Translations under genes and position numbers: made by a program
Assembly: GCA_015232565.1 (NCBI GenBank)
Contig: JADFZK010000023.1
Span: 1 to 44,219, forward strand
DNA length: 44,219 nucleotides
From: Candidatus Omnitrophota bacterium
Lineage (GTDB): Bacteria > Omnitrophota > Gorgyraeia > Zapsychrales > Fredricksoniimonadaceae
Direction: 5' to 3'
Notes under the pieces: generated by a model
The model's database searches: none
The model's input: the letters and a program-made list of their open reading frames with translations, nothing else
What the model was told of the DNA's origin: nothing
Shown here: piece by piece, positions 22,216 through 30,963 of the stretch
Numbering within the stretch: the first letter of the stretch is position 1
How the letters are laid out: each line of letters starts with the position of its first letter

Positions 22216-25200
22216 ATGTTGCGAGCGAAATGGATCATAACATTCTTTCTGGCGCTGGCCGCTGTTGTTTTTATGACGGCGGATTCTTTTGCTGGTGGCG
22301 CCAGCGGGGTGGAAGAAGGGCCAGGTTTTGAATGTTTTACGGGTTGGACCACAGGCACCTCGGATCCGATTATTAAAACCGGATGTATTTCAATCAGTGG
22401 TATCGATCTTCTAAAGAGCAGCTACCATATTCAAAATATAAAATATGCCGCGTTTAGTCTGAGCCAGAAGAATATCTACATTGCTCCCTACAACAATAAT
22501 GCGTTTCACAGTAATATTAAAATTGAGGCAATACCTGGTCAGTTTAAACCGGGAAGTAATGGCTCGGATCCGGCGACTGGGATTAACGGCGTGATCTTGC
22601 CCACGATTACTACTTTTCAAATGGCGGAGGCGAATACTTTGGATATTCTGGGTCTTCCGACTACTGGTTGTTTTGAAGTAAGGGCCACTCAGAATACGAA
22701 TCGTACCCGTTTTATTCCAATGCAATACAAGTCCGAGTGGGATTCTTTTGTGAATAGTACCTTGTCAGGTACCGGAGGCATTAAATCTGAAGCTTGCCCG
22801 CCATCGGTCACTTGTTCTGCAGAGGTGGTTTCTTTGAACGGCACTACCGCTAGTTTTCCGGTTACTTTTGCTGGTCAGACTGGCGTTGGCACTTGCGCGG
22901 TTGGAGGTGGCACAGCCTCGGCTGTTTGCAATGTCGATGGTACTTGGGGAGCGGTTACGGGGACTTGTTGTAAAGTCAACCGGAATTGGAATGGGACCCA
23001 ATGCGTTGCCTGTCCGCTTGGGAAGGTGTGGGATGCCGCCAGCCTTAAGTGCGTGCAGTTTTGTCCGGCGATAGGCGATGCTTACCAGGGGGGCAGGGTT
23101 TTCTATGTTAGGAATTCCGGTGGTTGTCATGTGTTGATAGCGGCTCCTGCGGACCAGAATATGTCTTTGTGGGGCGATACCTGTCATGCCGATATTATTA
23201 ACGATAAATCGGATATTGGCAACGGTGAAGGCAATACCGACCTGATGATGTCTATGTGCCCCGCGCGGCCGATTGCCGCCAGTGTTTGCAGTGGGCTTAA
23301 CGAGGGAGGTTACTCGGACTGGTATTTGCCTTCCGAGAAAGAATTACAGACCATGTACGATCAGCAATCAAAGATCGGCGTTTTTAATGAAAGCGGCAGC
23401 CAGTATTTGTCTTCCACGGTTGTAGCAGGCGGGGTTGAGACGGTGGACTTTGTGAGCGGTGCCACGGCTCCTTATAATGCGAATGACGCTTTACCGGTGC
23501 GTTGTATTCGTAATAACTGCCCGGCCGGGGAATGGTTCAATGGCAACAGTTGCGTGGCGGCCTGCGATCCTTCTTCACCTATTATCAAGTTCGGCGAAGG
23601 CACTGCCGAGAATCCGTACAAGATCTGTAATTGTCAGCAATTGCAAAGCATTTCAGTTAATGACAAATATTACAAGTTGACCCAGGATATTGATTGTTCG
23701 GCAACCGCTGCATGGAATGCGGGAAAGGGTTTCAAGCCGATTGGAGAAGGCCCTCCACCCGGGCAACCGATTTGGAATGGGCATCCGTTTAATGGTGTTT
23801 TTGATGGCGGCGGGTACAAGATCACCGGGTTGACCATTAATCGTCCTTTAAGCAATGAGATCGGGCTGTTCGGCTACAGTCAGAACCTGGTGGTTCGTGA
23901 TCTGGGCTTGGAAAATGTAAATATCAATGGGAAGAGTAGCGTGGGCGCTTTGGCTGGAGCAGCTGGTAGTAGTGCATTGTTGAAGGCTGTTGTCAGCAAT
24001 GTCTATGCGACCGGCGAGATCGCGGCTTCTTCGAATGCAGGCGGGTTGATCGGATTTACCTTGGGTGCCGAGATCACCAATTCGTATTCTGCCGTCAGGA
24101 TTGTGGCTACGATTGATCCGGTCGGCGGCTTGATAGGGGCCAATTACGGGTTTATGACGATCATTAATTCTTATGTGACTGGTGACGTTCAGGGCAAGTC
24201 AGTGGTGGGTGGTATTGCCGGCTTTGTCGGCGGTGGATCCATAAGGAATTGCTATGTCTCCGGCAAGGTTACCGGAGAGCGGTTTGTAGGGGGTATTGCG
24301 GGGAGATTGTTGACACATTTTGCGGTAACCAATTCTTATGTTACCGGAGCGATAGCGGCTTTGGACGCAAATGTCGGCGGTTTGGCTGGAGAAGTTCCGT
24401 CTGATATCAGTTCCGAGATATCCAACTTTGTCTATGCTTCCAGCACGGGGCAATCGGCCTGTTCGGGTAGTGCAACCATTGCCGGGTGCAGTCGGAGTGT
24501 TGGCGGTATGGGATATTGGTCTGATAAAACGAATGCTCCCATGTCTTCCTGGGATTACACCAATGTCTGGCAGGAAGTGCCTTGTAATTATCCCAATTTA
24601 CGGAACGTTGGCGGGGCGCAGAATTCCGCTGGGGCGGCTACTTGTGAGAACGAGCCTCATTGCAAATCTTTACCAGTTAATTCCGTAGCTTGTTCCAATA
24701 ATGTTTTGGCGGCGGTTGATACAAATTATACTTTGGCCGCCAACTGCAGTGTGCCGGCTCAATGCCAGGCCAGTTGTGCCGGGGGATATGTTTTTGATAG
24801 CGGCATTTGTGCTCCGGGAGCTGTTACTTGTCCTGTCGGTGAGGCCTGGGATCCTGTCAAGATGGTCTGCAAAGCTACAACTGCTTCTTGCGGCATTGCT
24901 TGTGTGGGCACGAACTGGGGCTCTTACGAAGGCGACAGCGCTTCTGGCTTCAAGAATTTGTATTTCAAGTGTGCCAGCGGCCGTTTGCGCTCAATTGGCG
25001 GGTCTGCTCCGTCTGTGGCGGGAGGTTGTGCTTCGGACAATGTGGCGCCCGTTACCGATTTCCGCATACCTTGTCCGGCTTCTATGGCGAATAGTACGCT
25101 GACGGCCCGTAATGAGGTTACTAACCCGGCGAGCACGGTGTCTTTGGTGTGTTCCGGCGGGTATTTACGCAGGATCTGTGATGGCCCGGTGGCAGAGTGC

Positions 25201-26463
25201 GGAGCGGTTCCTTCGGGATATTCGCAGGATGAAGTTTATTGCAACTTCTCGGGCTGGCGCGGCGCAACCAATTCGGATACCGCTACGCCCAATGTTTGTA
25301 CCGGGAATACTGCGGGGGTCACCACTTTCCAATGTGTGGCCAACCGGGTGGTGGCAGTAGTCCAGGGTGTGTCAGTGGCTCTGGATCCTTTGCAATGTTG
25401 TGCGGATGGAAATTTCTGGGATCCGGACGTTAAGGAGTGTATACCGTACAGCTGCTCCGATCTGACGATCTCCTACATTATCAAGAATGTGGGACAGCAG
25501 GCCCAGGCCGACATCAAGCTTACCAATAACACTGCGGTAGCTTTTCCGGGCAGGAAAGCCAATCTGGTGATCCGGGCGCCTGAAATGACTTCCAGCGAAA
25601 ACTATTACATTAATCAAGTTACTACGAACAGCCGTTTGATCATTCAGGAGTTTGCGGCTGGTAATGTGAACATGGGGATTTATCGTGATCCTGTTACGAG
25701 CAAGGAGTATCCTTATTACCCAATAGCGATCCCGCCGCTGGCTCCGGGAACAAGTGTTACCCTTACTGTTCCAGACCTGTTCTTCTTTAATCCAACCGGA
25801 GATTATTCTACTTTGGCCAGTGTTCTTCAGGCCGAGGTCAATTGCGGGACCGGGGATGTTTTTTACAAAATGCGCGGGCCGTATCTTTGTAATATGACAG
25901 GTATTGACAAGCCAGGTGGTACGGTCTGGACCGATACAACGGGATCGGTTTATTCAAATGCGACCCTGGCTTTTATGATGCGTTGTGCAAATCCGTCTAC
26001 CGATGGCACCTATTGTGCAATGGAATCGTATACTCCGGCCTTTGCGGGGCCCAAGTATTTTGCGGGGATCAATACCGGTATATGCCTCTATCGGTGTCCG
26101 CCCAACAAGCGCTGGAATAACGTGGCTTGCGTTGATTCCGGTTTTCCGGCTTGTGCCGCTACGCAATGCCGTACTTCAGGTAATGTGTGCCAGGAGGTTA
26201 CGGTAGCCAATGGCGCGGATTGCCCGGCTTTGCCGGCAGGCGAGGTTTACTGGATCCCGGGGCAGAAGACGGATATTATATATCCGGTGGATGCCAATGG
26301 CATCTGCGGTGAGCCTGCGTATCCCAAGCTCTACAGCGCCACCACCACGCCTTATAAATGCGCTTTTCATTGTGAGGCTGGGTATGCCTTCAGCAATGGC
26401 CATTGCTGCCTGGAAGACGAGTTCTGGGACACCAACAGCGCTTCCTGCCAGCCGGATCTCTAG
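22216..26463 (+). CDS. Large modular cysteine-rich secreted protein (paralogue 2) with DUF1566-like and GLUG regions
   Basis: 1415 residues from ATG 22216 (AAGGAG 9 bases upstream). The longer frame back to 22003 runs through repeats and a promoter and is rejected. Order: signal peptide (1-30); N-terminal module ending RFIPMQYKSEWDSFVNS (to about 180), shared with the 26826 product; a cysteine-rich link; a DUF1566/Lcl-like domain about 288-434 (GGRVFYVRNSGG ... YSDWYLPSEKELQTMY ... LPVRCIRN); GLUG-type repeats about 530-745 (GGLIGFTLGAEITNSYS, GGIAGFVGGGSIRNCYVSG), likely a beta-solenoid; further cysteine modules; and a C-terminal module 1080-1415 shared with the 19832 product. It is probably an adhesin-like surface or pilus-associated protein, but function is not established. 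The stop codon lies within the first copy of a 13-bp direct repeat. Confidence 0.82.
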   Translation: MLRAKWIITFFLALAAVVFMTADSFAGGASGVEEGPGFECFTGWTTGTSDPIIKTGCISISGIDLLKSSYHIQNIKYAAFSLSQKNIYIAPYNNNAFHSNIKIEAIPGQFKPGSNGSDPATGINGVILPTITTFQMAEANTLDILGLPTTGCFEVRATQNTNRTRFIPMQYKSEWDSFVNSTLSGTGGIKSEACPPSVTCSAEVVSLNGTTASFPVTFAGQTGVGTCAVGGGTASAVCNVDGTWGAVTGTCCKVNRNWNGTQCVACPLGKVWDAASLKCVQFCPAIGDAYQGGRVFYVRNSGGCHVLIAAPADQNMSLWGDTCHADIINDKSDIGNGEGNTDLMMSMCPARPIAASVCSGLNEGGYSDWYLPSEKELQTMYDQQSKIGVFNESGSQYLSSTVVAGGVETVDFVSGATAPYNANDALPVRCIRNNCPAGEWFNGNSCVAACDPSSPIIKFGEGTAENPYKICNCQQLQSISVNDKYYKLTQDIDCSATAAWNAGKGFKPIGEGPPPGQPIWNGHPFNGVFDGGGYKITGLTINRPLSNEIGLFGYSQNLVVRDLGLENVNINGKSSVGALAGAAGSSALLKAVVSNVYATGEIAASSNAGGLIGFTLGAEITNSYSAVRIVATIDPVGGLIGANYGFMTIINSYVTGDVQGKSVVGGIAGFVGGGSIRNCYVSGKVTGERFVGGIAGRLLTHFAVTNSYVTGAIAALDANVGGLAGEVPSDISSEISNFVYASSTGQSACSGSATIAGCSRSVGGMGYWSDKTNAPMSSWDYTNVWQEVPCNYPNLRNVGGAQNSAGAATCENEPHCKSLPVNSVACSNNVLAAVDTNYTLAANCSVPAQCQASCAGGYVFDSGICAPGAVTCPVGEAWDPVKMVCKATTASCGIACVGTNWGSYEGDSASGFKNLYFKCASGRLRSIGGSAPSVAGGCASDNVAPVTDFRIPCPASMANSTLTARNEVTNPASTVSLVCSGGYLRRICDGPVAECGAVPSGYSQDEVYCNFSGWRGATNSDTATPNVCTGNTAGVTTFQCVANRVVAVVQGVSVALDPLQCCADGNFWDPDVKECIPYSCSDLTISYIIKNVGQQAQADIKLTNNTAVAFPGRKANLVIRAPEMTSSENYYINQVTTNSRLIIQEFAAGNVNMGIYRDPVTSKEYPYYPIAIPPLAPGTSVTLTVPDLFFFNPTGDYSTLASVLQAEVNCGTGDVFYKMRGPYLCNMTGIDKPGGTVWTDTTGSVYSNATLAFMMRCANPSTDGTYCAMESYTPAFAGPKYFAGINTGICLYRCPPNKRWNNVACVDSGFPACAATQCRTSGNVCQEVTVANGADCPALPAGEVYWIPGQKTDIIYPVDANGICGEPAYPKLYSATTTPYKCAFHCEAGYAFSNGHCCLEDEFWDTNSASCQPDL

Positions 26464-26630
26464 TGTAGTGTGTCTGACGCTTCTTTACATTTGAAGAGCA
26501 TTGGAAAATCGAAAATAGACCGCAATGGAGCCAAATGTTTTAATATTTCTCCATTTTCGATTGCTCCATTGCTCCAGTGTGGTGATTCAAATGTAAAGAG
26601 ATATATGAATCACCACACTAGTGTAGTGTG
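26460..26630. mobile_element. Nested-palindrome insertion flanked by 13-bp direct repeats
   Basis: CTAGTGTAGTGTG is present at 26460-26472 (overlapping the TAG stop of the preceding gene) and at 26618-26630. It is followed by TCTG and CCTG respectively. Between the copies lies a nested palindrome: TCTTTACATTTGAA (26482-26495) pairs with TTCAAATGTAAAGA (26586-26599), CAATGGAGC (26523-26531) with GCTCCATTG (26563-26571), and an outer hairpin GTGTGGTGATTC/GAATCACCACAC (26577-26588 and 26607-26618) closes it. It looks like a small non-autonomous element or REP-like repeat. It contains a copy of the 18-bp dispersed repeat in inverse orientation. Confidence 0.6.
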
Positions 26631-26753
26631 CCTGCCTTGATCCATTGCAATTGAGTTGCCATTTGGCAATCGGGTCATTTGGGGTTGTTTTCCTGCCTAA
26701 CTCCCGTAGGATTGAAAGCGTTTTCTTCTTGCCTCATTTATTTTCTTCGGCCA

Positions 26754-26782
26754 TTGCTTTTGGGCATTTTGTCGTATATACT
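26754..26782 (+). promoter_or_regulatory. Promoter of the third cysteine-rich secreted protein
   Basis: TTGCTT (26754-26759), 17 bases, TATACT (26777-26782), then TTAAGCAGG. It has the same boxes and flanks as the promoter at 22141-22169. The stretch 26631-26750 before it holds no gene. Confidence 0.65.
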
Positions 26783-26825
26783 TTAAGCAGGATGACGTGC
26801 TCTGCTCCCTGAAGGAGGGGGATAT

Positions 26826-28790
26826 ATGTCACGGGTAAAATGTTTTTTGATCTGCAGTACGTTTCTTATCTTCGCCGCTGTGCAAGCCGGGGATGTTCTT
26901 TCCAGTAGTGGCGGCCAATCCACAACCACTGACTACAATGATTGTTATTCAACATCCAGAACTCCGGTTAATTGCCTGACGGAAGGTAATGTCCTTTTGG
27001 ATTCAACCTACAACATATCTGTCTTAAAGAATGCCAGATTCAATCCGGCAACAAAGAATATATATTTTTCCAGTGTCAGCGGCCGGAGTATCAAGGTTAC
27101 CCAGGATGATACTTTCAAGCCTGGCACTACCAACGATCCGGCCGGCCGGGTTAATGGTTTTATATTTTCAGGCGCTTTGTCCAGCGCAGATACATTGGAT
27201 GTATTGAACAACTGTATCAGAATGCCTGTTACGACAGCCGCCAGGCCTCGTTTTATTCCTATGAAATATGCTTCGGAGTGGGCTTCGTATATAAATAGCC
27301 TGCCGGCCAGTGGAGCCGGAGCGCCCAGCGCTTGCCTGCCTGCGGGTACCTGCCTCAATTTACCGGCGAATTCTACGGCTTGTTCCAGCAACACTGTTCC
27401 AGTGACAGATACGACCTTCTCCCTGGTTACTGCATGTCCGGCTACCGGTGTGTGTAACGCAGTATGTAATGGCGGCGGTCCGGCCGGAGCTTGTTGTCCG
27501 GCGGGATCTACCTGGTCTTCCGGCAGTTCTCTTTGTGTGCGTACTTCGTCTTGCCCCGCGTATGCCGGCACCACCTGGACCAACACCGGTAGCTATTCGG
27601 AATACTGCAATGCCGCGGACAAGGTCTCTTGCAATCCGGTAGATGCCCGCTGGATAGCAATGGGGAGCACGGATTCGGTTTTCTTTACCCAGGGCTGTGG
27701 TGATACATTCACAAGCGTTTATCAATTCCCTCTGGGAAGCGGTTCCGCGGCTCCGGAACTATATCGGCGGTCTGCGGAATTGCCGGATAAAAATATGCCG
27801 GGGCTGAGGACCCAGGGCTCGTGTCTGCCGAATGTTGGTAGCTATTCGCCTTTCATGGGCCGGGTCTGTTGTGCGAATACGCCGGCTTGCGGCATTAGAT
27901 GCTCGGGGAATACTTTGTGTTTCGAAAGAAACACGGCCACTTGTGTTACCGAGCCGGAAATGAACGATTGCGCTACGCCGCCTGCTAATGCAACGTATTG
28001 TAATTCCGGCGCCTGGCCCACCGTAAGCCCGGATTCGCAGGGTTTTTGCGCTAGCGCTAGCGCGCCAACGCCAGATTCTCTTAATTATCACGGAGAAGAC
28101 CCGTGTACTGATCCATGGCGTCCGGTTCTTAAATATTGTCAGTATTCTTGCGCCAGAGGCTATTCGTGGAACGGTAGTGCCTGTCAGGCAAACGGGACGA
28201 TCTGTGGCACGGGGACCTGGAATATTTCGGTGCAAAAGGACGAATCACTGGTTTCCAAACCTTCGGCGCCTTTGGGAATTACCCGGGAATATATCACCTC
28301 TGCACCCTGTGGGCATGAATATTTCTCCAGTTCCGCGGTGGGTGCTGATTCTTTGACTGCGACCAAGGCGGCGATCCTTAGGGTGTTGCAGGCTTGTAAT
28401 CCTAACGCGGCTATGGACACAACCAGTTCTTGTGGGGATCAAATTTGTGATATGAATGAAACCGGAGCCAGTGTGCCCGGCCCTACTCGTTGCCCAACGG
28501 ATTGTAAATCCCCGACTTGCGGCGATGGTATTTGTCAGTCAGTTGAGGAGAGTACGGCTAGCAAGCCTTGTCCGATAGATTGCGGGCAGAGCGCGGAGCA
28601 AGCCAGTGGAACGTACAGCCTTAATTGCTGTCCGGATGACAAGGTGTGGGATGGTACGGCCTGCGTTTCGTGTCCGAACGGTTATTATCGGGTGGCCGGG
28701 GCTAATCCGCAAACTTGTCCGGCGGGCTATTATTACCAGGGCAGTTGTGCGGCGGGATATTATTGTAACGGGTCGAGTTCTTGCTGGTAA
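26826..28790 (+). CDS. Modular cysteine-rich secreted protein (paralogue 3)
   Basis: 654 residues. GAAGGAGGGG precedes the ATG. A signal peptide ends near AAVQAGDVLSS. The N-terminal module (about 45-165) mirrors that of the 22216 product: NVLLDSTYNISVLKNARFNP, KNIYFSS, DTFKPGT, then RPRFIPMKYASEWASYINS. A second shared cysteine block follows (CLNLPANSTACSSNTV, compare CKSLPVNSVACSNNVL in the 22216 product). Later parts are different: two 'CGDGIC...CP.DC' units (CGDQICDMNETGAS and CGDGICQSVEES, each closed by CPTDC or CPIDC) and a C-terminal CPNGYYRV/CPAGYYYQGSCAAGYYC run like furin or TNFR-type repeats. It lacks the shared C-terminal module. The location is expected to be the cell surface; function unknown. 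Confidence 0.8.
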   Translation: MSRVKCFLICSTFLIFAAVQAGDVLSSSGGQSTTTDYNDCYSTSRTPVNCLTEGNVLLDSTYNISVLKNARFNPATKNIYFSSVSGRSIKVTQDDTFKPGTTNDPAGRVNGFIFSGALSSADTLDVLNNCIRMPVTTAARPRFIPMKYASEWASYINSLPASGAGAPSACLPAGTCLNLPANSTACSSNTVPVTDTTFSLVTACPATGVCNAVCNGGGPAGACCPAGSTWSSGSSLCVRTSSCPAYAGTTWTNTGSYSEYCNAADKVSCNPVDARWIAMGSTDSVFFTQGCGDTFTSVYQFPLGSGSAAPELYRRSAELPDKNMPGLRTQGSCLPNVGSYSPFMGRVCCANTPACGIRCSGNTLCFERNTATCVTEPEMNDCATPPANATYCNSGAWPTVSPDSQGFCASASAPTPDSLNYHGEDPCTDPWRPVLKYCQYSCARGYSWNGSACQANGTICGTGTWNISVQKDESLVSKPSAPLGITREYITSAPCGHEYFSSSAVGADSLTATKAAILRVLQACNPNAAMDTTSSCGDQICDMNETGASVPGPTRCPTDCKSPTCGDGICQSVEESTASKPCPIDCGQSAEQASGTYSLNCCPDDKVWDGTACVSCPNGYYRVAGANPQTCPAGYYYQGSCAAGYYCNGSSSCW

Positions 28791-28836
28791 TTTTAAGCCG
28801 GCAGGACGAGGAAACAATTATAGAAAGGGGCATTTT

Positions 28837-29229
28837 ATGATAATACAACTAAATCGCTCAACAGTACGTGCGTCGCTTGGCGTGTTGGCTTTGTTGGCGG
28901 TGGTCCTGGTTTTTGCGGGTGACCTGAATGCCCAGGCAGTGCCGGCGGGCTGTGCCTTGATGCCGCGGCAGAAAGGGCTGGTTGTGGGCGGTTATACTGG
29001 AACGGCAAGAAATGCTGACTGGACAATCTGGAATGACGGGAACACGACTTGTCGTTATCCGTGGGGAGAGGCGGTGTGTCCTGCGGACACAACCAGGCCG
29101 GCGTATCTGGCTTGTCCGGCGGATTCAAAGTCAAGGGCTACGTCGCATGCTGATGGGTATTTGTCTCCAATGGGTCCTGAATCGATAGCGGCTGGGGAAG
29201 CAATCTTTTATCAGTGTATTACGCAGTAA
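28837..29229 (+). CDS. Small secreted protein, unrecognised
   Basis: 130 residues from ATG 28837 (GAAAGGGG 7-8 bases upstream). The frame is open back to 28606, but that part is the shadow of the previous gene. The signal peptide ends DLNAQA (about 34). The mature part of about 96 residues has five cysteines, with TCRYPWGEAVCPAD and ACPADSKS, and ends with YQCITQ. It lies 46 bases after paralogue 3 and is probably co-transcribed. No family recognised. Confidence 0.7.
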   Translation: MIIQLNRSTVRASLGVLALLAVVLVFAGDLNAQAVPAGCALMPRQKGLVVGGYTGTARNADWTIWNDGNTTCRYPWGEAVCPADTTRPAYLACPADSKSRATSHADGYLSPMGPESIAAGEAIFYQCITQ

Positions 29230-29257
29230 GAATAGCATAGTCAAAAAGGTTTTTTAT

Positions 29258-29285
29258 GGCCTTCTCTCCATCTGGGGAGGAGGCC
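29258..29285 (+). terminator. Weak hairpin terminator after the secreted-protein group
   Basis: GGCCTTCTCTCC (29258-29269) pairs with GGGGAGGAGGCC (29274-29285) through ten Watson-Crick and two G-T pairs. The T-run downstream (CTTTTAT) begins only after six other bases. Confidence 0.4.
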
Positions 29286-29351
29286 TAATGCTTTTATCTT
29301 GCTGAGGCCGCCTGTTGGCCTAAGGGAGTCTTTGCGCACCCGGCACAACGC

Positions 29352-29380
29352 TTGCCAAAGACTGGCGGGTGGTGTATTTT
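29352..29380 (+). promoter_or_regulatory. Possible uvrC promoter, leaderless
   Basis: TTGCCA (29352-29357), 17 bases, TATTTT (29375-29380). The uvrC ATG (29387) falls where the transcript would start. Confidence 0.4.
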
Positions 29381-29386
29381 AACCCA

Positions 29387-30652
29387 ATGAGCGAAGCGGG
29401 TTTGTTGTCAGCCAGGATCAGCCGGTTGCCGGTTTCCAGCGGCGTGTATCTTATGAAAGATGCCGCGGGCGAGGTTATTTATGTCGGCAAGGCGGTGAGT
29501 TTGCGCCGGCGGGTGCGGTCGTATTTCAGCGGCCGGAGCCAGGGTTTTAAGACTGACCTGCTGGTAAGTAATATTGCCGACATCGATCATATCCCTACCC
29601 AGAGCGAAGCCGAAGCGTTGATCCTCGAAGCTTCGTTGGTCAGAAAACTCCAGCCCAAATACAACATTGACCTTAAAGACGACAAGACCTATCCCTATAT
29701 CCATATCTCGGCGGACCGCTTTCCGTTGGTGACGATCGAGCGGCGCTCACCGGCGCAGGAAGCGCGGAGCGGAGCCACAGTTAAAGGGCGCTGGTTCGGG
29801 CCTTATACCGACCCGGCGCTGATCCGGGACGCCCTGGCGCTGATCCGCAAAATATTCCCGTTCCGTTCCTGCGACCCGCTGGCTGGCAAGGCTTGTTTAT
29901 ATCATGACATTGGTTTGTGCCCGGCGCCCTGTACCGGCCAGGTTACCGCCCTGGAATACCGCCGGACCATCAAGCATATTATTTGCGTACTGGAAGGCGA
30001 GCGGGACAAGCTCTACGGGGAATTGCGCGCGCAAATGGAAGGCTACGCGCGGCGCCAGGACTTTGAGCGGGCCGCCCAGGCGCGCGATCAATTGCGCGCG
30101 GTGGGCGCTTTGTATTCGTCCAGCCCGGATGTTAATTATTTCAAGGAGGCCGAACAGCTCGAGCGCGCGCTGGCTTTGCCGCGGAGCCCGGAGCGGATCG
30201 AGTGTATAGATATTTCCACCACCATGGGCGAGCGGGCGGTGGGGTCGCTGGTGGCTTTTGTTAACGGCAAGCCCGACAAGCCCAACTACCGGCGTTTTCG
30301 CATAAAAGAAGTGCGCGGCATGGACGATTTTAAGATGGTTGCCGAGGTGGTGCGCCGCCGCTACGGCCGGTTGCAGAGGGAGGGCACGCCGTATCCGGAC
30401 CTGGTCATGATCGACGGCGGCAAGGGCCAGTTAACGGCTGCTTTGGGGGAGTTGAACGCACTGGGAGTGACCATCCCCTTGATCTCTCTGGCCAAGCGCG
30501 AAGAGGAGGTTTATTTACCCGGCCGGCGCGGGCCGGTGCTTTTGGCGCGCGATTCGCTGGCGCTCAAACTTTTACAGCGGGTGCGCGATGAAGCGCATCG
30601 TTTTGCCGTGGCGTATCACCGGCTGTTAAGGGCCCGCAAAGTCTTTGAATAG
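29387..30652 (+). CDS. uvrC: UvrC-type excinuclease subunit, short form
   Basis: 421 residues against about 600 in E. coli. Domains in order: GIY-YIG nuclease (SGVYLMKDAAGEVIYVGKAV, about 16-35); the cysteine cluster DPLAGKACLYHDIGLCPAPC; a UVR motif (YARRQDFERAAQARDQLRAV, about 220-240); and the RNase H-like second nuclease with ECIDISTTMG, DLVMIDGGKGQL and VRDEAHRFAV, holding its Asp, Asp and His. The linker between UVR and the second nuclease is short, and the C-terminal tandem helix-hairpin-helix region is absent. Both incision domains remain, so dual incision is plausible. An in-frame GTG lies at 29369, but the ATG is preferred. There is no ribosome binding site, consistent with a leaderless message. 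Confidence 0.9.
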   Translation: MSEAGLLSARISRLPVSSGVYLMKDAAGEVIYVGKAVSLRRRVRSYFSGRSQGFKTDLLVSNIADIDHIPTQSEAEALILEASLVRKLQPKYNIDLKDDKTYPYIHISADRFPLVTIERRSPAQEARSGATVKGRWFGPYTDPALIRDALALIRKIFPFRSCDPLAGKACLYHDIGLCPAPCTGQVTALEYRRTIKHIICVLEGERDKLYGELRAQMEGYARRQDFERAAQARDQLRAVGALYSSSPDVNYFKEAEQLERALALPRSPERIECIDISTTMGERAVGSLVAFVNGKPDKPNYRRFRIKEVRGMDDFKMVAEVVRRRYGRLQREGTPYPDLVMIDGGKGQLTAALGELNALGVTIPLISLAKREEEVYLPGRRGPVLLARDSLALKLLQRVRDEAHRFAVAYHRLLRARKVFE

Positions 30653-30694
30653 AAAAACCGGGGACCAGCCTGATCGCTCACGCCTGCCCCCGGT
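30653..30694 (-). terminator. Terminator of the small lysine-rich ORF
   Basis: On the minus strand ACCGGGG (30694-30688) pairs with CCCCGGT (30663-30657) and runs into TTTTT (30657-30653). On the plus strand no T-run follows the stem, so it serves the minus strand. Confidence 0.65.
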
Positions 30695-30723
30695 TGCCGT
30701 CCAACATTCCTGGCGGTACTGGA

Positions 30724-30783
30724 TTACTTCTTTTTGCCCGCTTTGGTCTTCTTGATCTTGTTCTTCGGATTCTTGTCGCCCAT
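30724..30783 (-). CDS. Nineteen-residue lysine-rich protein
   Basis: MGDKNPKNKIKKTKAGKKK, preceded by a strong AGGAGGAAAA. A plausible promoter stands upstream and a terminator downstream. Ten of 19 residues are basic. The opening MGDK-P-K resembles short lysine-rich proteins often annotated as hypothetical in many bacteria. The complete transcription unit makes translation likely. Role unknown; nucleic-acid or ribosome binding would suit the charge but is a guess. Confidence 0.6.
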   Translation of the reverse strand: MGDKNPKNKIKKTKAGKKK

Positions 30784-30823
30784 TTTTCCTCCTGCTTTTG
30801 AGTGTTAAGTTGCTATTAAATGT

Positions 30824-30851
30824 ATTCTATTAACTTTCAGGCAGAGAACAA
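30824..30851 (-). promoter_or_regulatory. Possible promoter of the lysine-rich ORF
   Basis: On the minus strand TTGTTC (30851-30846), 16 bases, TAGAAT (30829-30824), about 40 bases before the ATG. Confidence 0.4.
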
Positions 30852-30963
30852 TGCCTATTTAATATTTATAGCCGGGATGTACTTTTCTTTGGACATAACC
30901 CGTCCGGGCAGGTAAGATAGGCCTTCAAAAAAATCCCTGGTAACGCAGTATAGAAAGGCTTTC

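Noticed and set aside
28606..28836. Upstream extension of the 130-residue secreted protein
   Set aside because: It overlaps the end of the preceding gene in another frame, is Arg-rich, and the signal peptide begins at 28837.
30653..30694. Terminator of uvrC on the plus strand
   Set aside because: No T-run follows the stem on the plus strand; the T-run is on the minus strand, serving the small lysine-rich ORF.
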